DNA of 58,769 nucleotides from Rhodocyclaceae bacterium. GTDB lineage: Bacteria; Pseudomonadota; Gammaproteobacteria; Burkholderiales; Rhodocyclaceae. The position numbers were made by a program, and so were the translations under genes. Below, piece after piece: positions 28,729 through 39,852 of this stretch; positions within the stretch are counted from its first letter, which is position 1, and every line of letters starts with the position of its first letter. The stretch lies in contig JANJTW010000203.1 of assembly GCA_024710925.1 (NCBI GenBank), forward strand, positions 1-58,769, read 5' to 3'. Below the pieces are notes generated by a model, which saw nothing but the letters and a program-made list of their open reading frames with translations, did not search any database and was not told the DNA's origin.

Positions 28729-30435
28729 TCAGGAGGCGGCGGGCCGCTCCTCCTGGACGATTTCCTCGAAGACCACGCGTTCGTAGTCGTCGCCCTCGGC
28801 GACGAGCCGGAGCAACCGGATGTTGCGCGAGACGCCCTCGACGACGAGACGGGAGGCCGCGCCGGGGGCGAAGGTGCCGGCCGGCAGCAGGAGTTCCGGC
28901 TCCGCGCCGGCAAGGACGACGGCATCGGTGAAACCGTGCCCGGTCACCTCGCGCAGCGCCGACCAGGCACCGTGATCCACGGTGCGCAGCGGCTTCACCT
29001 GCGCGCACTGCGGCGGCCCGGGCAGCCGCTCGAGGCCGGCCAGCGAACGGCCGCCGGCATCGCGCCGGAGACGACGGATGATCGCCGCCTGCCAGTCGAC
29101 CTCGTCGAGCAGGCGAAAGCCGACCAGCTTGCCGATCACATGCCGCCCGATCAGGTGCGGCATCTGCACCCCCACGCCGCCCTCGCTGACGTCGCGGATA
29201 TGCCAGGTTTCCATGGCCTGCCCCTTGCCGCCGATCTCCAGCCGGGCGAGCACCTCGAACGGATCGGTCGGCACTTCACGCGCGCCGTCGTCGAGTTCGA
29301 TGTCGATGCCCTCGACCGAGGTGAAGCGCAGCTTTTTCAGCTGGTTGAGGTAGGTATCGTAGTCGATCCGCCGGCCCGAACGGGCAAGCGCCGAGCACGC
29401 CGCCATGCGCCGGACGAGGCCGAAGCCGAACACCGCGCGCGCTTCGCCGTCGCTGCTACTGCGCTCGGCCCGCCGTTGCGGCGGATGCGCCGACCAGGCC
29501 ATGGCCAGCGCCTGCAGGAGATCGCGGATCGGGCTCGGCAGCAGGCCGGTATGCGCGAGCCAGGCCGGCATCCGCCCCTCGTCGCTGCCCGCCTGCGCGA
29601 TCAGGCGCACGATCTGGCCGCGCAAGCGGTCGAAGCTGACGTAGCCGACGGAAGCCGGATAGTCCCGCTCCGGGTCGCGGCGGAACGGCCCGCCACTTTC
29701 CGAGGGATCGAGGCAGTACTGTTCGTTGCCGGCGGCGCGGGCACGCACGACGAGCGCATCGGCGAATTTGCGCAACACGGCGTCGGTCGCCTCGATCGGC
29801 CGCTGCAGCATGCCGTCGATCGGCGCCAGTTCGAGATAGACGCCGATCAGGTATTCCTGCCAGACGCTGCTCGGCTCCTCGCCGGGGTAGAGGACCACCG
29901 GCTTTTGCGTCGCCGCATGCGCGCGCGCCCAGGCGAGCAGGCGGCCGGTCGTTTCCCACCAGGCGGCGTCCGGCGCCCGATAGCGCAGGCGCTGCAGCTT
30001 CTTGCCCTGCACCAGCGCCCGCATGCGCCGGCCGGCGAGGCGCGGCACCTGGTCGGCATCGGCATCGGCAACGAGCTGCGGATCGGACAGACAACGCTCG
30101 TAGGCATCGGCGAGCGCCGTGCTGTGGGCGACCAGGGTTTGCCAGACGCGATCGGTCAGGGACTGCTTGCCCGCCGGTTCGAACCAGCTGGCCCAGGTGG
30201 CGCGCAGCGGGGCCTGGACGAAATCGTCGAGGCGGATGACGGCGCGCCGCAGCGCCGCGCCGTCGATCTTGCCGACGACGAATTCCGTTTCCAGCAGCCA
30301 GTGGTTGATGTCGAGCACCGCCCCTTCGCCCTCCCCGGGGCGAATATCCGCGAGCAGCGCCGCCAGCCCCTTGTCGGAAGCTAGCGGATGCTGTTCGTCG
30401 CTCTTGCGAACGCGGGATATCAGTTTGCGAAACAT
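28729..30435 (-). CDS. Large conserved protein with a PilZ-like C-terminal segment
   Basis: A 568-residue cytosolic protein of unknown function. The N-terminal 400 residues are helical and not recognised. Near residues 425-490 the segment WHIRDVSEGGVGVQMP has the D-x-S-x-x-G-G pattern of PilZ domains, and a following IGKLVGFRLL resembles the PilZ barrel. The RxxxR arginine motif normally placed before it is not evident, so c-di-GMP binding is uncertain. Two starts are possible, GTG at 30459 or ATG at 30435; neither has a strong ribosome site and I chose the ATG. Transcribed alone, convergent with proA. Confidence 0.75.
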   Translation of the reverse strand: MFRKLISRVRKSDEQHPLASDKGLAALLADIRPGEGEGAVLDINHWLLETEFVVGKIDGAALRRAVIRLDDFVQAPLRATWASWFEPAGKQSLTDRVWQTLVAHSTALADAYERCLSDPQLVADADADQVPRLAGRRMRALVQGKKLQRLRYRAPDAAWWETTGRLLAWARAHAATQKPVVLYPGEEPSSVWQEYLIGVYLELAPIDGMLQRPIEATDAVLRKFADALVVRARAAGNEQYCLDPSESGGPFRRDPERDYPASVGYVSFDRLRGQIVRLIAQAGSDEGRMPAWLAHTGLLPSPIRDLLQALAMAWSAHPPQRRAERSSSDGEARAVFGFGLVRRMAACSALARSGRRIDYDTYLNQLKKLRFTSVEGIDIELDDGAREVPTDPFEVLARLEIGGKGQAMETWHIRDVSEGGVGVQMPHLIGRHVIGKLVGFRLLDEVDWQAAIIRRLRRDAGGRSLAGLERLPGPPQCAQVKPLRTVDHGAWSALREVTGHGFTDAVVLAGAEPELLLPAGTFAPGAASRLVVEGVSRNIRLLRLVAEGDDYERVVFEEIVQEERPAAS

Positions 30436-30605
30436 GGCGTCTGCGAAAAACCCCGTCACCGGAGAATGAGAATCGGCACTGCGTGCAATGATACCGCGCC
30501 TGCGGCGGCGCGCCCTACCAATGCGTACGGAGGCTATGGCAAACTGGCCTGGCCCGGCCGGCTACCCGGCCGGCCCCCCAGAATCCAATAAATCCAGGAG
30601 ACAGC

Positions 30606-31193
30606 ATGAAACGCACCAAGCGCGCGGCACTCGCCGCGCTCGCCGCCGCTGCGGCACTCGCCCTGAATCCGGCCGGCGCCGTCGAGGCCGACGGCTACCG
30701 CTTCGACGACACGCTCAAGCTCGGCAACGCCGAACTGGTGGCGAACGGCGCCGGCATCCGCTCGAAGTTCGGCAAGCGCTACGCGATGGCGCTCTACCTG
30801 CCGGCGAAGACCGGCGACGCGCAAGCGGCGCTGGCGGCGAAGGGGGCGAAGCGCATCGCCATCACGCTGATCAAGGCGGTGGACGGCGACACCTTCGCCG
30901 GTGCCGTCAGCAAGGGCATCGACAACAACAGCGGCGAGGCCGAGAAGGCGGCGCTGAAGGAACGCGTCCGGCAACTCGCCGATACCGTCGTCGCGCTCGG
31001 CGAGATCAAGGCCGGGTCGAGCATCGTCTTCGACTGGCTGCCCGAGCGCGGGACGGTGCTGACGATCAACGGCCAGCAGAAGGGCCGCGAGATCGCCGGC
31101 GAGGACTTCTACGCCGCGCTGCTCAAGGTCTGGCTCGGCGACGATCCGGTGCAGGGCGACCTGAAGCGAAGCCTGCTTGGCAAAGCCGGCTGA
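30606..31193 (+). CDS. Exported chalcone-isomerase-fold protein
   Basis: A 195-residue secreted protein of the bacterial chalcone isomerase-like family. The signal peptide is residues 1-25 (KRTKR start, Ala-rich core, cleavage near PAGAV). The core matches the family: YRFDDTLKLGNAELVANGAGIRSKFGKRYAMALYLP at the start and IAGEDFYAALLKVWLG near the end. Bacterial members have no known isomerase activity on flavonoids; the fold is thought to bind fatty acids or related ligands. A strong AGGAGA ribosome site is present. It ends 107 bases before the TAXI gene. Confidence 0.85.
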   Translation: MKRTKRAALAALAAAAALALNPAGAVEADGYRFDDTLKLGNAELVANGAGIRSKFGKRYAMALYLPAKTGDAQAALAAKGAKRIAITLIKAVDGDTFAGAVSKGIDNNSGEAEKAALKERVRQLADTVVALGEIKAGSSIVFDWLPERGTVLTINGQQKGREIAGEDFYAALLKVWLGDDPVQGDLKRSLLGKAG

Positions 31194-31229
31194 TCTGCCG
31201 ATAATCGACACGAATAACAAGAACGATCA

Positions 31230-31252
31230 GGGGCCCGTCACGAACGGGCCCC
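31230..31252 (+). terminator. GC-rich hairpin between the chalcone-isomerase-like gene and the TAXI operon
   Basis: A perfect 9-bp stem (GGGGCCCGT / ACGGGCCCC) with a 5-base loop, 36 bases after the upstream stop. There is no T-run after it. It may end the upstream transcript weakly or stabilise the 5' end of the TAXI message. Confidence 0.5.
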
Positions 31253-31299
31253 GTCGCATGCGAAGCACCCACAACCACCAGAGGAAAAAGGAGACACCG

Positions 31300-32250
31300 A
31301 TGACCCGACTGCTGCGTCAACTGCTGCTTGCCGCCACCCTCGCCGCCGGCGCCACCGCCGGCCAGGCGGCGGACTTCATCAACGTGCTCACCGGCGGCAC
31401 CAGCGGCGTCTACTACCCGCTCGGCGTGTCGCTGTCGCAGATCTACGCGAAGGCGATTCCCGGCGCCAGGACCTCGGTGCAGGCGACCAAGGCCTCCGCC
31501 GAGAACCTCAACCTGCTGCAGGCCGGGCGTGGCGAGATCGCCTTCACGCTCGGCGACTCGCTGTCGGACGCCTGGAAAGGCGACGCCGAAGCCGGCTTCA
31601 AGGCGCCGCTGAACAAGCTGCGCGGCGTCGCCGGCATCTACCCGAACTACATCCAGATCGTCGCCGCCGCCGACGCCGGCATCCGGACGCTGGCCGACCT
31701 GAAGGGCAAGCGCATCTCGGTCGGCGCACCGAAGTCCGGCACCGAACTGAACGCGCGCGCGGTGCTCAAGGCGGCCGGGCTGTCCTACAAGGATTTCGCC
31801 AAGGTCGAGTACCTGCCCTTCGGCGAATCGGTCGAGCTGATGAAGAACCGCCAGCTCGACGTCACGCTGCAGTCGGCCGGCCTCGGCGTCGCCTCGCTGC
31901 GCGACCTCGCCACGGCGGTGAAGATCGTCGTCGTGCCGGTGCCGGCGGACGTCGTCGCCAAGGTCGGCGACCCGGCCTACCAGCCGGGAACGATCCCGGC
32001 GAAGACCTACGAGGGCCAGAACGAGGACGTGGCCACCGTCGCCATCCAGAACTTCCTGGTGACGCACGAGGGGGTGCCGACGGAAACGGTCTACGCGATG
32101 ACCAAGTCGATGTTCGACAACCTCGACCAGATGGTCGCCGCCCACGCCGCCGCAAAAGCCATCAGCAAGGAGAAGGCGGCGCAGAACATGCCGCTGCCGC
32201 TGCACCCCGGCGCCGAGAAGTACTACCGCGAAGCCGGCCTGCTCAAGTAA
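31300..32250 (+). CDS. TAXI family TRAP transporter solute receptor
   Basis: A 316-residue periplasmic receptor of a tripartite ATP-independent transporter. The signal peptide is residues 1-22 (cleavage near GQAADF). The TAXI fold is shown by INVLTGGTSGVYYPLGVSLS, LNLLQAGRGEIAFTLGDSL, LKGKRISVGAPKSGTELNAR and a C-terminal PLPLHPGAEKYYREAG. The ATG at 31300 follows AAAAAGGAGACACC. It is 12 bases upstream of the permease gene. The substrate cannot be read from sequence; some TAXI systems carry dicarboxylates or amino acids. Confidence 0.95.
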   Translation: MTRLLRQLLLAATLAAGATAGQAADFINVLTGGTSGVYYPLGVSLSQIYAKAIPGARTSVQATKASAENLNLLQAGRGEIAFTLGDSLSDAWKGDAEAGFKAPLNKLRGVAGIYPNYIQIVAAADAGIRTLADLKGKRISVGAPKSGTELNARAVLKAAGLSYKDFAKVEYLPFGESVELMKNRQLDVTLQSAGLGVASLRDLATAVKIVVVPVPADVVAKVGDPAYQPGTIPAKTYEGQNEDVATVAIQNFLVTHEGVPTETVYAMTKSMFDNLDQMVAAHAAAKAISKEKAAQNMPLPLHPGAEKYYREAGLLK

Positions 32251-32262
32251 GGCGGGCCGCCC

Positions 32263-34316
<2,054 letters not shown>

Positions 34317-34320
<4 letters not shown>

Positions 34321-34724
34321 GCCTGTGCTTGGCCAGCGGCAGCCTGCTCGCCGCGCTGCCGCTGACCGCCTTCACGCTGGCATGGACGCACTCGATCGAG
34401 AAAACGCGCTGGGAAGAGGACTGGCGCATCACCGGCGCGGCGCTCGAACTGCGCGAAGCGCGCATCCACGGCAGCGGCGCCGGCATGGAACCGCCGCCCG
34501 GCGCCCGCCTCGACGGCGGCGTCTGGCGCTACGTGCCCGCCCATCCGATGCACGAACGCCTCCGGCTGACGCACTCGCCGCACGCCGCCGGCTACGAACT
34601 GTGTTCGGCCGACGGCTGCCGGCCGCTGGCTGACCTGCTGCCCGGATTGGAGGAAAATCACGCGGACGGCGCGGTGATCGATTTGTTCCCCTGCCCGCCA
34701 CGCCGACCCGGAGCCCCTCCATGA
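34317..34724 (+). CDS. DUF1850 protein associated with TAXI-TRAP
   Basis: A 135-residue protein of the DUF1850 family, which is almost always encoded next to TAXI-TRAP permeases. The family pattern is visible: FTLAWTHSIEKTRWEEDWRI, LELREARIHGSGAGMEPPPG and LRLTHSPHAAGYELC. A weak hydrophobic N-terminus could be a signal or an anchor. It starts within the TRAP stop codon and ends inside the start of ogt, so the chain is translationally coupled. Its precise role is unknown; it may assist the transporter. Confidence 0.88.
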
Positions 34725-35194
34725 CGAACAGAGACTACGACGCCATCGTCGCCGCCCCCGGCTTCGCCCTCGGCGTCCGCTGCGCCGGCGCCGACTGGGT
34801 CGAGGCGATCGAATTCCTGCCGCCGCAAGCCGGCACCGCCGCGCGCACGCCGCTGGCCGCCGAGGCGGCACGCCAGCTGACGACCTGGCTGGCCGACCCC
34901 GACTTCGTCTTCGGCCTGCCGCTGAAGCCGTCCGGAACGCCGTTCCAGCGCCGCGTCTGGCAAGAGATCGCCGCCATTCCGTGCGGCGAAACGCGCACCT
35001 ACGGCGACATCGCGCGCACGCTGCACAACGCCCCGCGCGCCGTCGGCCAGGCCTGCGGCGCCAACCCCTTCCCGCTGGTCGTCCCGTGCCACCGCGTCGT
35101 CGCCGCCAACGGCGGCCTCGGCGGTTTCGACCGCCACGGCGGCGGCTTCCTGCTCGACGTCAAACGCTGGCTGCTGGCGCACGAGCGGCGATGA
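34721..35194 (+). CDS. ogt: Methylated-DNA--protein-cysteine methyltransferase
   Basis: A 157-residue suicide repair enzyme that removes methyl groups from O6-methylguanine. The acceptor Cys is in PLVVPCHRVVAANGGLGGF. The DNA-binding helix-turn-helix contains YGDIARTLHNAPRAVGQACGANP. The length fits Ogt rather than the Ada fusion. It overlaps both neighbours (DUF1850 upstream, xerD downstream), which is an unusual context for this gene. Confidence 0.95.
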   Translation: MTNRDYDAIVAAPGFALGVRCAGADWVEAIEFLPPQAGTAARTPLAAEAARQLTTWLADPDFVFGLPLKPSGTPFQRRVWQEIAAIPCGETRTYGDIARTLHNAPRAVGQACGANPFPLVVPCHRVVAANGGLGGFDRHGGGFLLDVKRWLLAHERR

Positions 35195-36114
35195 GCGAAG
35201 CGGCGGCCATTCCGCTGGCGGCGGCCGACGCCGCCGAGATCGACGCCTTCTGCGACGCCGTCTGGCTGGCGGACGGCCTCGCCCGCAGCTCGCTCGCCAG
35301 CTACCGCAGCGACCTCGCCCGCTTCGCCCGCTGGCTCGCCGCCGATGGCCGCCCGGGGCTGAGCACCGCCGGCGAGGCGGCGGTGCAGGACTACATCGCC
35401 GCCCTCTCGCGGCAGATGCGCCTCGCCTCGCAGGCCCGCCACCTGGCGACGCTGCGCCGCTACTACCGCTGGCTGCTGGTCGAGCGCCGCATCGCCGAGG
35501 ACCCGACGCGGCGCATCGCCAACCCGGTGCGGCCGGCGCGCTTGCCGAAACCGCTCAGCGAAGCGCAGGTCGAGGCGCTGCTCGCCGCCCCGCAGACCGG
35601 CACGCCGCTCGGCCTGCGCGACCGGGCGATGCTGGAGACGCTGTACGCCACCGGCCTGCGCGTCTCCGAACTGGTCGGCCTGAAGCTGCACGAACTGAGC
35701 CTCGACATGGGGCTCGTCCGCGTCTTCGGCAAGGGCAGCAAGGAGCGACTGGTGCCGCTCGGTGAGGAGGCGGCCGACTGGCTGAAACGCTACCTCGCCG
35801 AGAGTCGTCCGGCGCTGCTCGACCGCCGGCAGAGCGACGCCGTCTTCGTCACCGCACGCGCCGCGGCGATGACGCGGCAGATGTTCTGGAGCCTGATCAA
35901 GCGCCACGCGCGCACCGCCGGACTGGCTGCCGACGGTCTGTCGCCGCACACGCTACGCCACGCCTTCGCCACGCACCTGATCAACCACGGTGCCGACCTG
36001 CGCGTCGTCCAGCTGCTGCTCGGCCACGCCGACATCACCACGACGCAGATCTACACGCACGTCGCCCGCGAACGGCTGAAGGCGCTGCACGCCGAGCACC
36101 ACCCGCGCGGCTGA
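35191..36114 (+). CDS. xerD: Site-specific tyrosine recombinase XerD
   Basis: A 307-residue recombinase that with XerC resolves chromosome dimers at dif. The N-terminal SAM-like core-binding domain covers about 12-105 and the catalytic domain about 120-300. The active-site set is complete: Arg in ATGLRVSEL, Lys in GKGSKERLVP, His and Arg in LSPHTLRHAFATHL, His in LLGHADITTTQIYTHV, and the Tyr nucleophile in QIYTHV. It overlaps ogt by ATGA. XerD rather than XerC is favoured by the wording and order, but the pair is close. Confidence 0.92.
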   Translation: MSEAAAIPLAAADAAEIDAFCDAVWLADGLARSSLASYRSDLARFARWLAADGRPGLSTAGEAAVQDYIAALSRQMRLASQARHLATLRRYYRWLLVERRIAEDPTRRIANPVRPARLPKPLSEAQVEALLAAPQTGTPLGLRDRAMLETLYATGLRVSELVGLKLHELSLDMGLVRVFGKGSKERLVPLGEEAADWLKRYLAESRPALLDRRQSDAVFVTARAAAMTRQMFWSLIKRHARTAGLAADGLSPHTLRHAFATHLINHGADLRVVQLLLGHADITTTQIYTHVARERLKALHAEHHPRG

Positions 36115-36172
36115 GGGCGTCCGGACGGGCCGCCGGTGCTATCCTGTGCACCGATCCTTCCGTCATGACACG

Positions 36173-38242
36173 ATGCGGCCGAACGCCTTCACCAACCCAC
36201 TCGCGCTGACCCTCGGCATCGCCGCGCTGCTGCTGCTCGCGGCGACCCTGATCCTCGACATGGTCGGCAGCCGGCGCGCCGAGTTCGCACACGCCACGCG
36301 GCAGATCGAGCAGCACGACCGGATGCTCGCCGAGCACGTCGCCCGCTCCTTCGACAGCATCGAGATCCTCCTCGACGAGATGCGCCTGGCGCTGCAGGAC
36401 AACGGCCGCTGGCTCGACTGGCGCCCGGGCGACGGCCACCAGTACCTGAAGGAACGGCTGAGCCGCTCGCTGCCGCAGATCCGCCACCTGATCATCTTCG
36501 ACGCGGCCGGCGACCAGCGCTACACCAGCTTCGCCCACCCGGCGCCGCGGATCAACGTCAGCGACCGCCCGTATTTCCGGCAACTGCTCGACGGCGCCGA
36601 ACGCGCCCGCTTCGGCCCCTACCTCGGACGCAACTCGAACCGCCCGAGCTACGCCATCGCCCGCCGCCTGGCCCGCGACGGCGGTCAATTCGCCGGCGCG
36701 CTGATGGTCGCCATCGAACCGGAGTACTTCGAGCAGTTCTGCCACAGCACGCGCCCCTACGAAGCCTTCGAAGCGACCATCGTCGACGCCGACGGCCGGA
36801 TCATCGCCTTCTGCCGCTCGCTGGCGCATGCCGCCGACAAGCCGCCGGCAAATGCCGGCGAGGATTTCCGCAAGGTGCTCGCGCACGGCGAGTTCGCCGG
36901 CGCCAACATCCCGATGAACCGCAGCGTCGTCGAAGGCGAACGGCACCTGCTCGCCAGCGAGCCGATCCCCGGCTACCCGGATCTGCGCGTCGTCAGCGCA
37001 ACGCCGAAGGACATCCTGCTACGCGGCTGGCACCAGCATGCGCTGCGCATCTTCCTGCTGGCGCTGCTGGCGCTCGCCGCGCTCGGCGCCGCCGGCCTGC
37101 TCATCCGCCGCCAGCTGGGGCAGCTCTCGGCCCTGACCGAGGAACTGCAACGGAGCCGCGACACGCTCGAGGAGCGGGTCCGCAATGCCACGCGCGAACT
37201 GGAAGCGCGGCGCAGCGAGACCGAGCGGCTGGCGGAAGCGAAGGCGCGCTTCTTCGCCGCCGCCAGCCACGATCTGCGGCAACCGCTGCACGCCCTGCAG
37301 CTCTTCCTCGGCGACCTCGCCCGGCTGGCCGGCACGCCGGAACAGAAGGCGCTGGTCGAGCGCATCGAGACGGCAACCCGCTCGATGACCGGGCAGTTGC
37401 GCAGCCTGCTCGACATCTCCCGGCTGGACATGGCGAACATCGTTCCGGAGCGCGTCCCGGTCGACGTTCCCGCGCTCTTCGCGCAACTGGCGACGACCTA
37501 TCTGCCGGGCGCCGAGGCGGCCGGCGTCCGCCTGCGCTTCCGGGCATCGCCGGCGACCCTCGAAACCGACCCGGCGCTGCTCGCCCGCCTGCTCGGCAAC
37601 CTGATCGACAACGCCATCAAGTTCTCGCCGCAGGGGCGCGTACTCGTCGCCACCCGCCGACGCGCCAACGCCCTGCGCATCGAAGTACGCGACAACGGCA
37701 AGGGCATCGCCGCCCCCCACCAGCAGTCGATCTACGACGAGTTCTACCAGATCGGCAACGCCGCCCGCGACCCCGGAGCCGGCCTCGGGCTCGGCCTCGC
37801 CATCGCCCACCGCATCGCCCGCCTGCTCGGCGCCAACATCAGCCTGCGCTCCGACACCAACGCCGGCACCACCTTCGCCGTGACGCTGCCGTACCGCTGC
37901 GGACCGCGCCCGGACACCCCGCCGGAGCATGCCGCGCCGCGCCTGATCCTGCTCGGCGAGCCCGGCGATTTCGCCGAACGGGCACGGCGCTGGGGCTACG
38001 CCGTCGAACTCGCCGCCGACAGTGCGAGCGCCCGCCGCCTGCTCGACGCCGGGCCGGGCATCCCGGTCGTTCGCTGCACCGACAGCTGCCTGTTGCCGAA
38101 CGACATCCAGTCCCTGCTGCGCGGGCACCGCGGCGTGATCATTTCGCCGGCAGGCTGCGACGTCCCCGACGTCGGGGCGTATCATCTGCGTGAACCGATC
38201 AAGCCGGCCCGGCTGCGCGCGCTGTTGCGCAGCCTGCACTGA
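36173..38242 (+). CDS. Membrane sensor histidine kinase with a degenerate C-terminal receiver
   Basis: A 689-residue sensor kinase. TM helices are at about 12-30 and 291-311, flanking a Cache-like periplasmic sensor (about 35-285, with VSDRPYFRQLLDG and GPYLGRNSNRPSYAIARR). The HisKA phospho-acceptor His366 is in AAASHDLRQPLHALQLFL. The ATPase domain has NLIDNAIKFSP, VRDNGKGIAA and GLGLGLAIAHRIARLLG. The last 110 residues look like a receiver domain, but the usual Asp in a DxxMPxxxG loop is missing (the region reads VVRCTDSCLLPNDIQ). No response regulator gene is adjacent. The start is uncertain; GTG at 36146 would add nine residues. Confidence 0.88.
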   Translation: MRPNAFTNPLALTLGIAALLLLAATLILDMVGSRRAEFAHATRQIEQHDRMLAEHVARSFDSIEILLDEMRLALQDNGRWLDWRPGDGHQYLKERLSRSLPQIRHLIIFDAAGDQRYTSFAHPAPRINVSDRPYFRQLLDGAERARFGPYLGRNSNRPSYAIARRLARDGGQFAGALMVAIEPEYFEQFCHSTRPYEAFEATIVDADGRIIAFCRSLAHAADKPPANAGEDFRKVLAHGEFAGANIPMNRSVVEGERHLLASEPIPGYPDLRVVSATPKDILLRGWHQHALRIFLLALLALAALGAAGLLIRRQLGQLSALTEELQRSRDTLEERVRNATRELEARRSETERLAEAKARFFAAASHDLRQPLHALQLFLGDLARLAGTPEQKALVERIETATRSMTGQLRSLLDISRLDMANIVPERVPVDVPALFAQLATTYLPGAEAAGVRLRFRASPATLETDPALLARLLGNLIDNAIKFSPQGRVLVATRRRANALRIEVRDNGKGIAAPHQQSIYDEFYQIGNAARDPGAGLGLGLAIAHRIARLLGANISLRSDTNAGTTFAVTLPYRCGPRPDTPPEHAAPRLILLGEPGDFAERARRWGYAVELAADSASARRLLDAGPGIPVVRCTDSCLLPNDIQSLLRGHRGVIISPAGCDVPDVGAYHLREPIKPARLRALLRSLH

Positions 38243-38262
38243 CCCTCGCGGAGAGTCGCCCG

Positions 38263-38751
38263 ATGAAGAACGAACACGCCCCGGAAACCCCCGCCACCCG
38301 CTTCCTGAAGAGCCACGGCATCGCCCATTCGAACCACCTCTACGCCTACGAGGAGCATGGCGGCACGCGCGTCTCGGCGCGCGAACTGAACGTCGACGAG
38401 CACGCCGTGGTGAAGACGCTGGTGATGGAGGACGAGAACGCCCGGCCGCTGATCGTGCTGATGCACGGCGACCGCAAGGTATCGACGAAGGAGCTGGCGC
38501 GGCAGATCGGCTGCAAGAAGGTCGAGCCGTGCAGGCCGGAGGTCGCCAACCGGCACACCGGTTTCCTGGTCGGCGGCACCAGCCCCTTCGGCACGAAGAA
38601 GCGGCTGCCGGTCTATATCGAGAAGAGCATCCTCGACCTGCCGCTGGTGTACATCAACGGCGGCCGCCGCGGCTATCTGGTCGGCGTGCATCCGCACGAC
38701 ATCCTGCGCGTGCTGCAGCCGAAGGTCGTCGAGGCCGCCCTCAAGGATTGA
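38263..38751 (+). CDS. ybaK: Cys-tRNA(Pro) deacylase, YbaK/EbsC type
   Basis: A 162-residue aminoacyl-tRNA editing enzyme that hydrolyses Cys mischarged on tRNA-Pro. The family core is present: KTLVMEDENARPLIVLMHGD followed by KVSTKELARQIGCKKVE and the GGTSPFGTKKRLPVYIE segment. It starts 20 bases after the histidine kinase gene. It is convergent with folB. Confidence 0.92.
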   Translation: MKNEHAPETPATRFLKSHGIAHSNHLYAYEEHGGTRVSARELNVDEHAVVKTLVMEDENARPLIVLMHGDRKVSTKELARQIGCKKVEPCRPEVANRHTGFLVGGTSPFGTKKRLPVYIEKSILDLPLVYINGGRRGYLVGVHPHDILRVLQPKVVEAALKD

Positions 38752-38833
38752 CGCACCGCCGCGCCGGCGGCGGCCGGGCAACCGATCAGGCTTCCCCCCG
38801 GGGCACGTCCTCGCGGTGCGCAGCGCGCACTGC

Positions 38834-39187
38834 TCAGGCGGCGCCGCGCTCGATGACGACGCCGACGCGGCGCACGCCGCGCATCATGCCGAGCTTGGCC
38901 ACCGAAACCTGCACCCACTGCGCGCCGAAGTCCTCCAGCAGCAGCGTCGCCACGTATTCGGCGAGCTTTTCCAGCAGGTTGAAGTGGCGCGCGCCGAGTT
39001 CGGCGCGCAGGCGCTCGGCGACCACCGCGTAGTCGATGGTGTCGCCGATGTCGTCGGACGCGCCCGCCGACGCGGTCGAGGTGCCGATGCGCAGGCTGAT
39101 CTCGATCGTCTGCGACACCGCCTTCTCGCGCGGGTAGATCCCGATCAGGGTGTCGACGCGAAGGTCGTCGATGAAGATGATGTCCAT
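38834..39187 (-). CDS. folB: Dihydroneopterin aldolase
   Basis: A 117-residue folate-synthesis enzyme that converts dihydroneopterin to 6-hydroxymethyl-dihydropterin and glycolaldehyde. The conserved segments are [27 protein letters not shown] and [16 protein letters not shown], with the catalytic Glu and Lys. It is divergent from plsY across a 56-base gap. Confidence 0.94.
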   Translation of the reverse strand: MDIIFIDDLRVDTLIGIYPREKAVSQTIEISLRIGTSTASAGASDDIGDTIDYAVVAERLRAELGARHFNLLEKLAEYVATLLLEDFGAQWVQVSVAKLGMMRGVRRVGVVIERGAA

Positions 39188-39243
39188 GGCGGGGTGTAGA
39201 ATTCGGCACCGCATTGTACGCCTACTCCGCCTGCCACCGCCCC
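39188..39243. promoter_or_regulatory. Divergent folB / plsY promoter region
   Basis: A 56-base gap holding -10-like elements in both directions: TAGAAT at 39197-39202 for plsY, and TACAAT read on the minus strand at 39213-39218 for folB. The -35 elements are not convincing. Confidence 0.35.
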
Positions 39244-39852
39244 ATGGACCAATCCCTGACCGTCATTGCCGCCGTCGCCGGCGCCTACCTGCTCGGCTCC
39301 GTTCCGTTCGCCGTCGTCGTCAGCCGCCTGTTCGGCCTCGCTGACCCCCGCAGCTACGGCTCCGGCAACCCCGGCGCAACCAATGTGCTGCGCAGCGGCA
39401 ACAAGGCGGCGGCGATCCTGACGCTGCTCGGCGACGCCGCCAAGGGCTGGCTGGCGGTCTTCCTCGCCCAGCGCTACGGGCTGTCCGGCGCCGTCGTCGC
39501 GCTGGTGGCGCTGGCCGTCTTCTTCGGCCACCTGTTCCCGCTCTTCCTGAAATTCAAGGGCGGCAAGGGCGTCGCCACCGCCGCCGGCGTGCTGCTCGGG
39601 CTCGACTGGGTGCTCGGCCTCGGCGTGCTCGGCCTGTGGCTGCTCACCGCCTTCGTTTCCCGCTATTCGTCGCTCGGCGCGCTGGTCGCCGCCGCCGGCA
39701 CCCCCTTGCTCGCCGGAATGCTGTGGGGCGCGACCGGGCAGACGCTGGCCGTCGGCGTCATGGCGGCGGCGCTGATCGCCAAGCACTGGGCGAACCTGCA
39801 GCGCCTGCTGGCAGGAACCGAGCCGAAGATCGGCGCGAAGAAGAAGGCTTAA
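39244..39852 (+). CDS. plsY: Glycerol-3-phosphate acyltransferase PlsY
   Basis: A 202-residue inner-membrane enzyme that transfers the acyl group of acyl-phosphate to glycerol-3-phosphate, the first step of phospholipid synthesis. Five to six TM helices are visible. The conserved cytosolic loops are [19 protein letters not shown] and [20 protein letters not shown]. The Lys-rich tail (KIGAKKKA) overlaps the convergent tsaD stop. Confidence 0.95.
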   Translation: MDQSLTVIAAVAGAYLLGSVPFAVVVSRLFGLADPRSYGSGNPGATNVLRSGNKAAAILTLLGDAAKGWLAVFLAQRYGLSGAVVALVALAVFFGHLFPLFLKFKGGKGVATAAGVLLGLDWVLGLGVLGLWLLTAFVSRYSSLGALVAAAGTPLLAGMLWGATGQTLAVGVMAAALIAKHWANLQRLLAGTEPKIGAKKKA

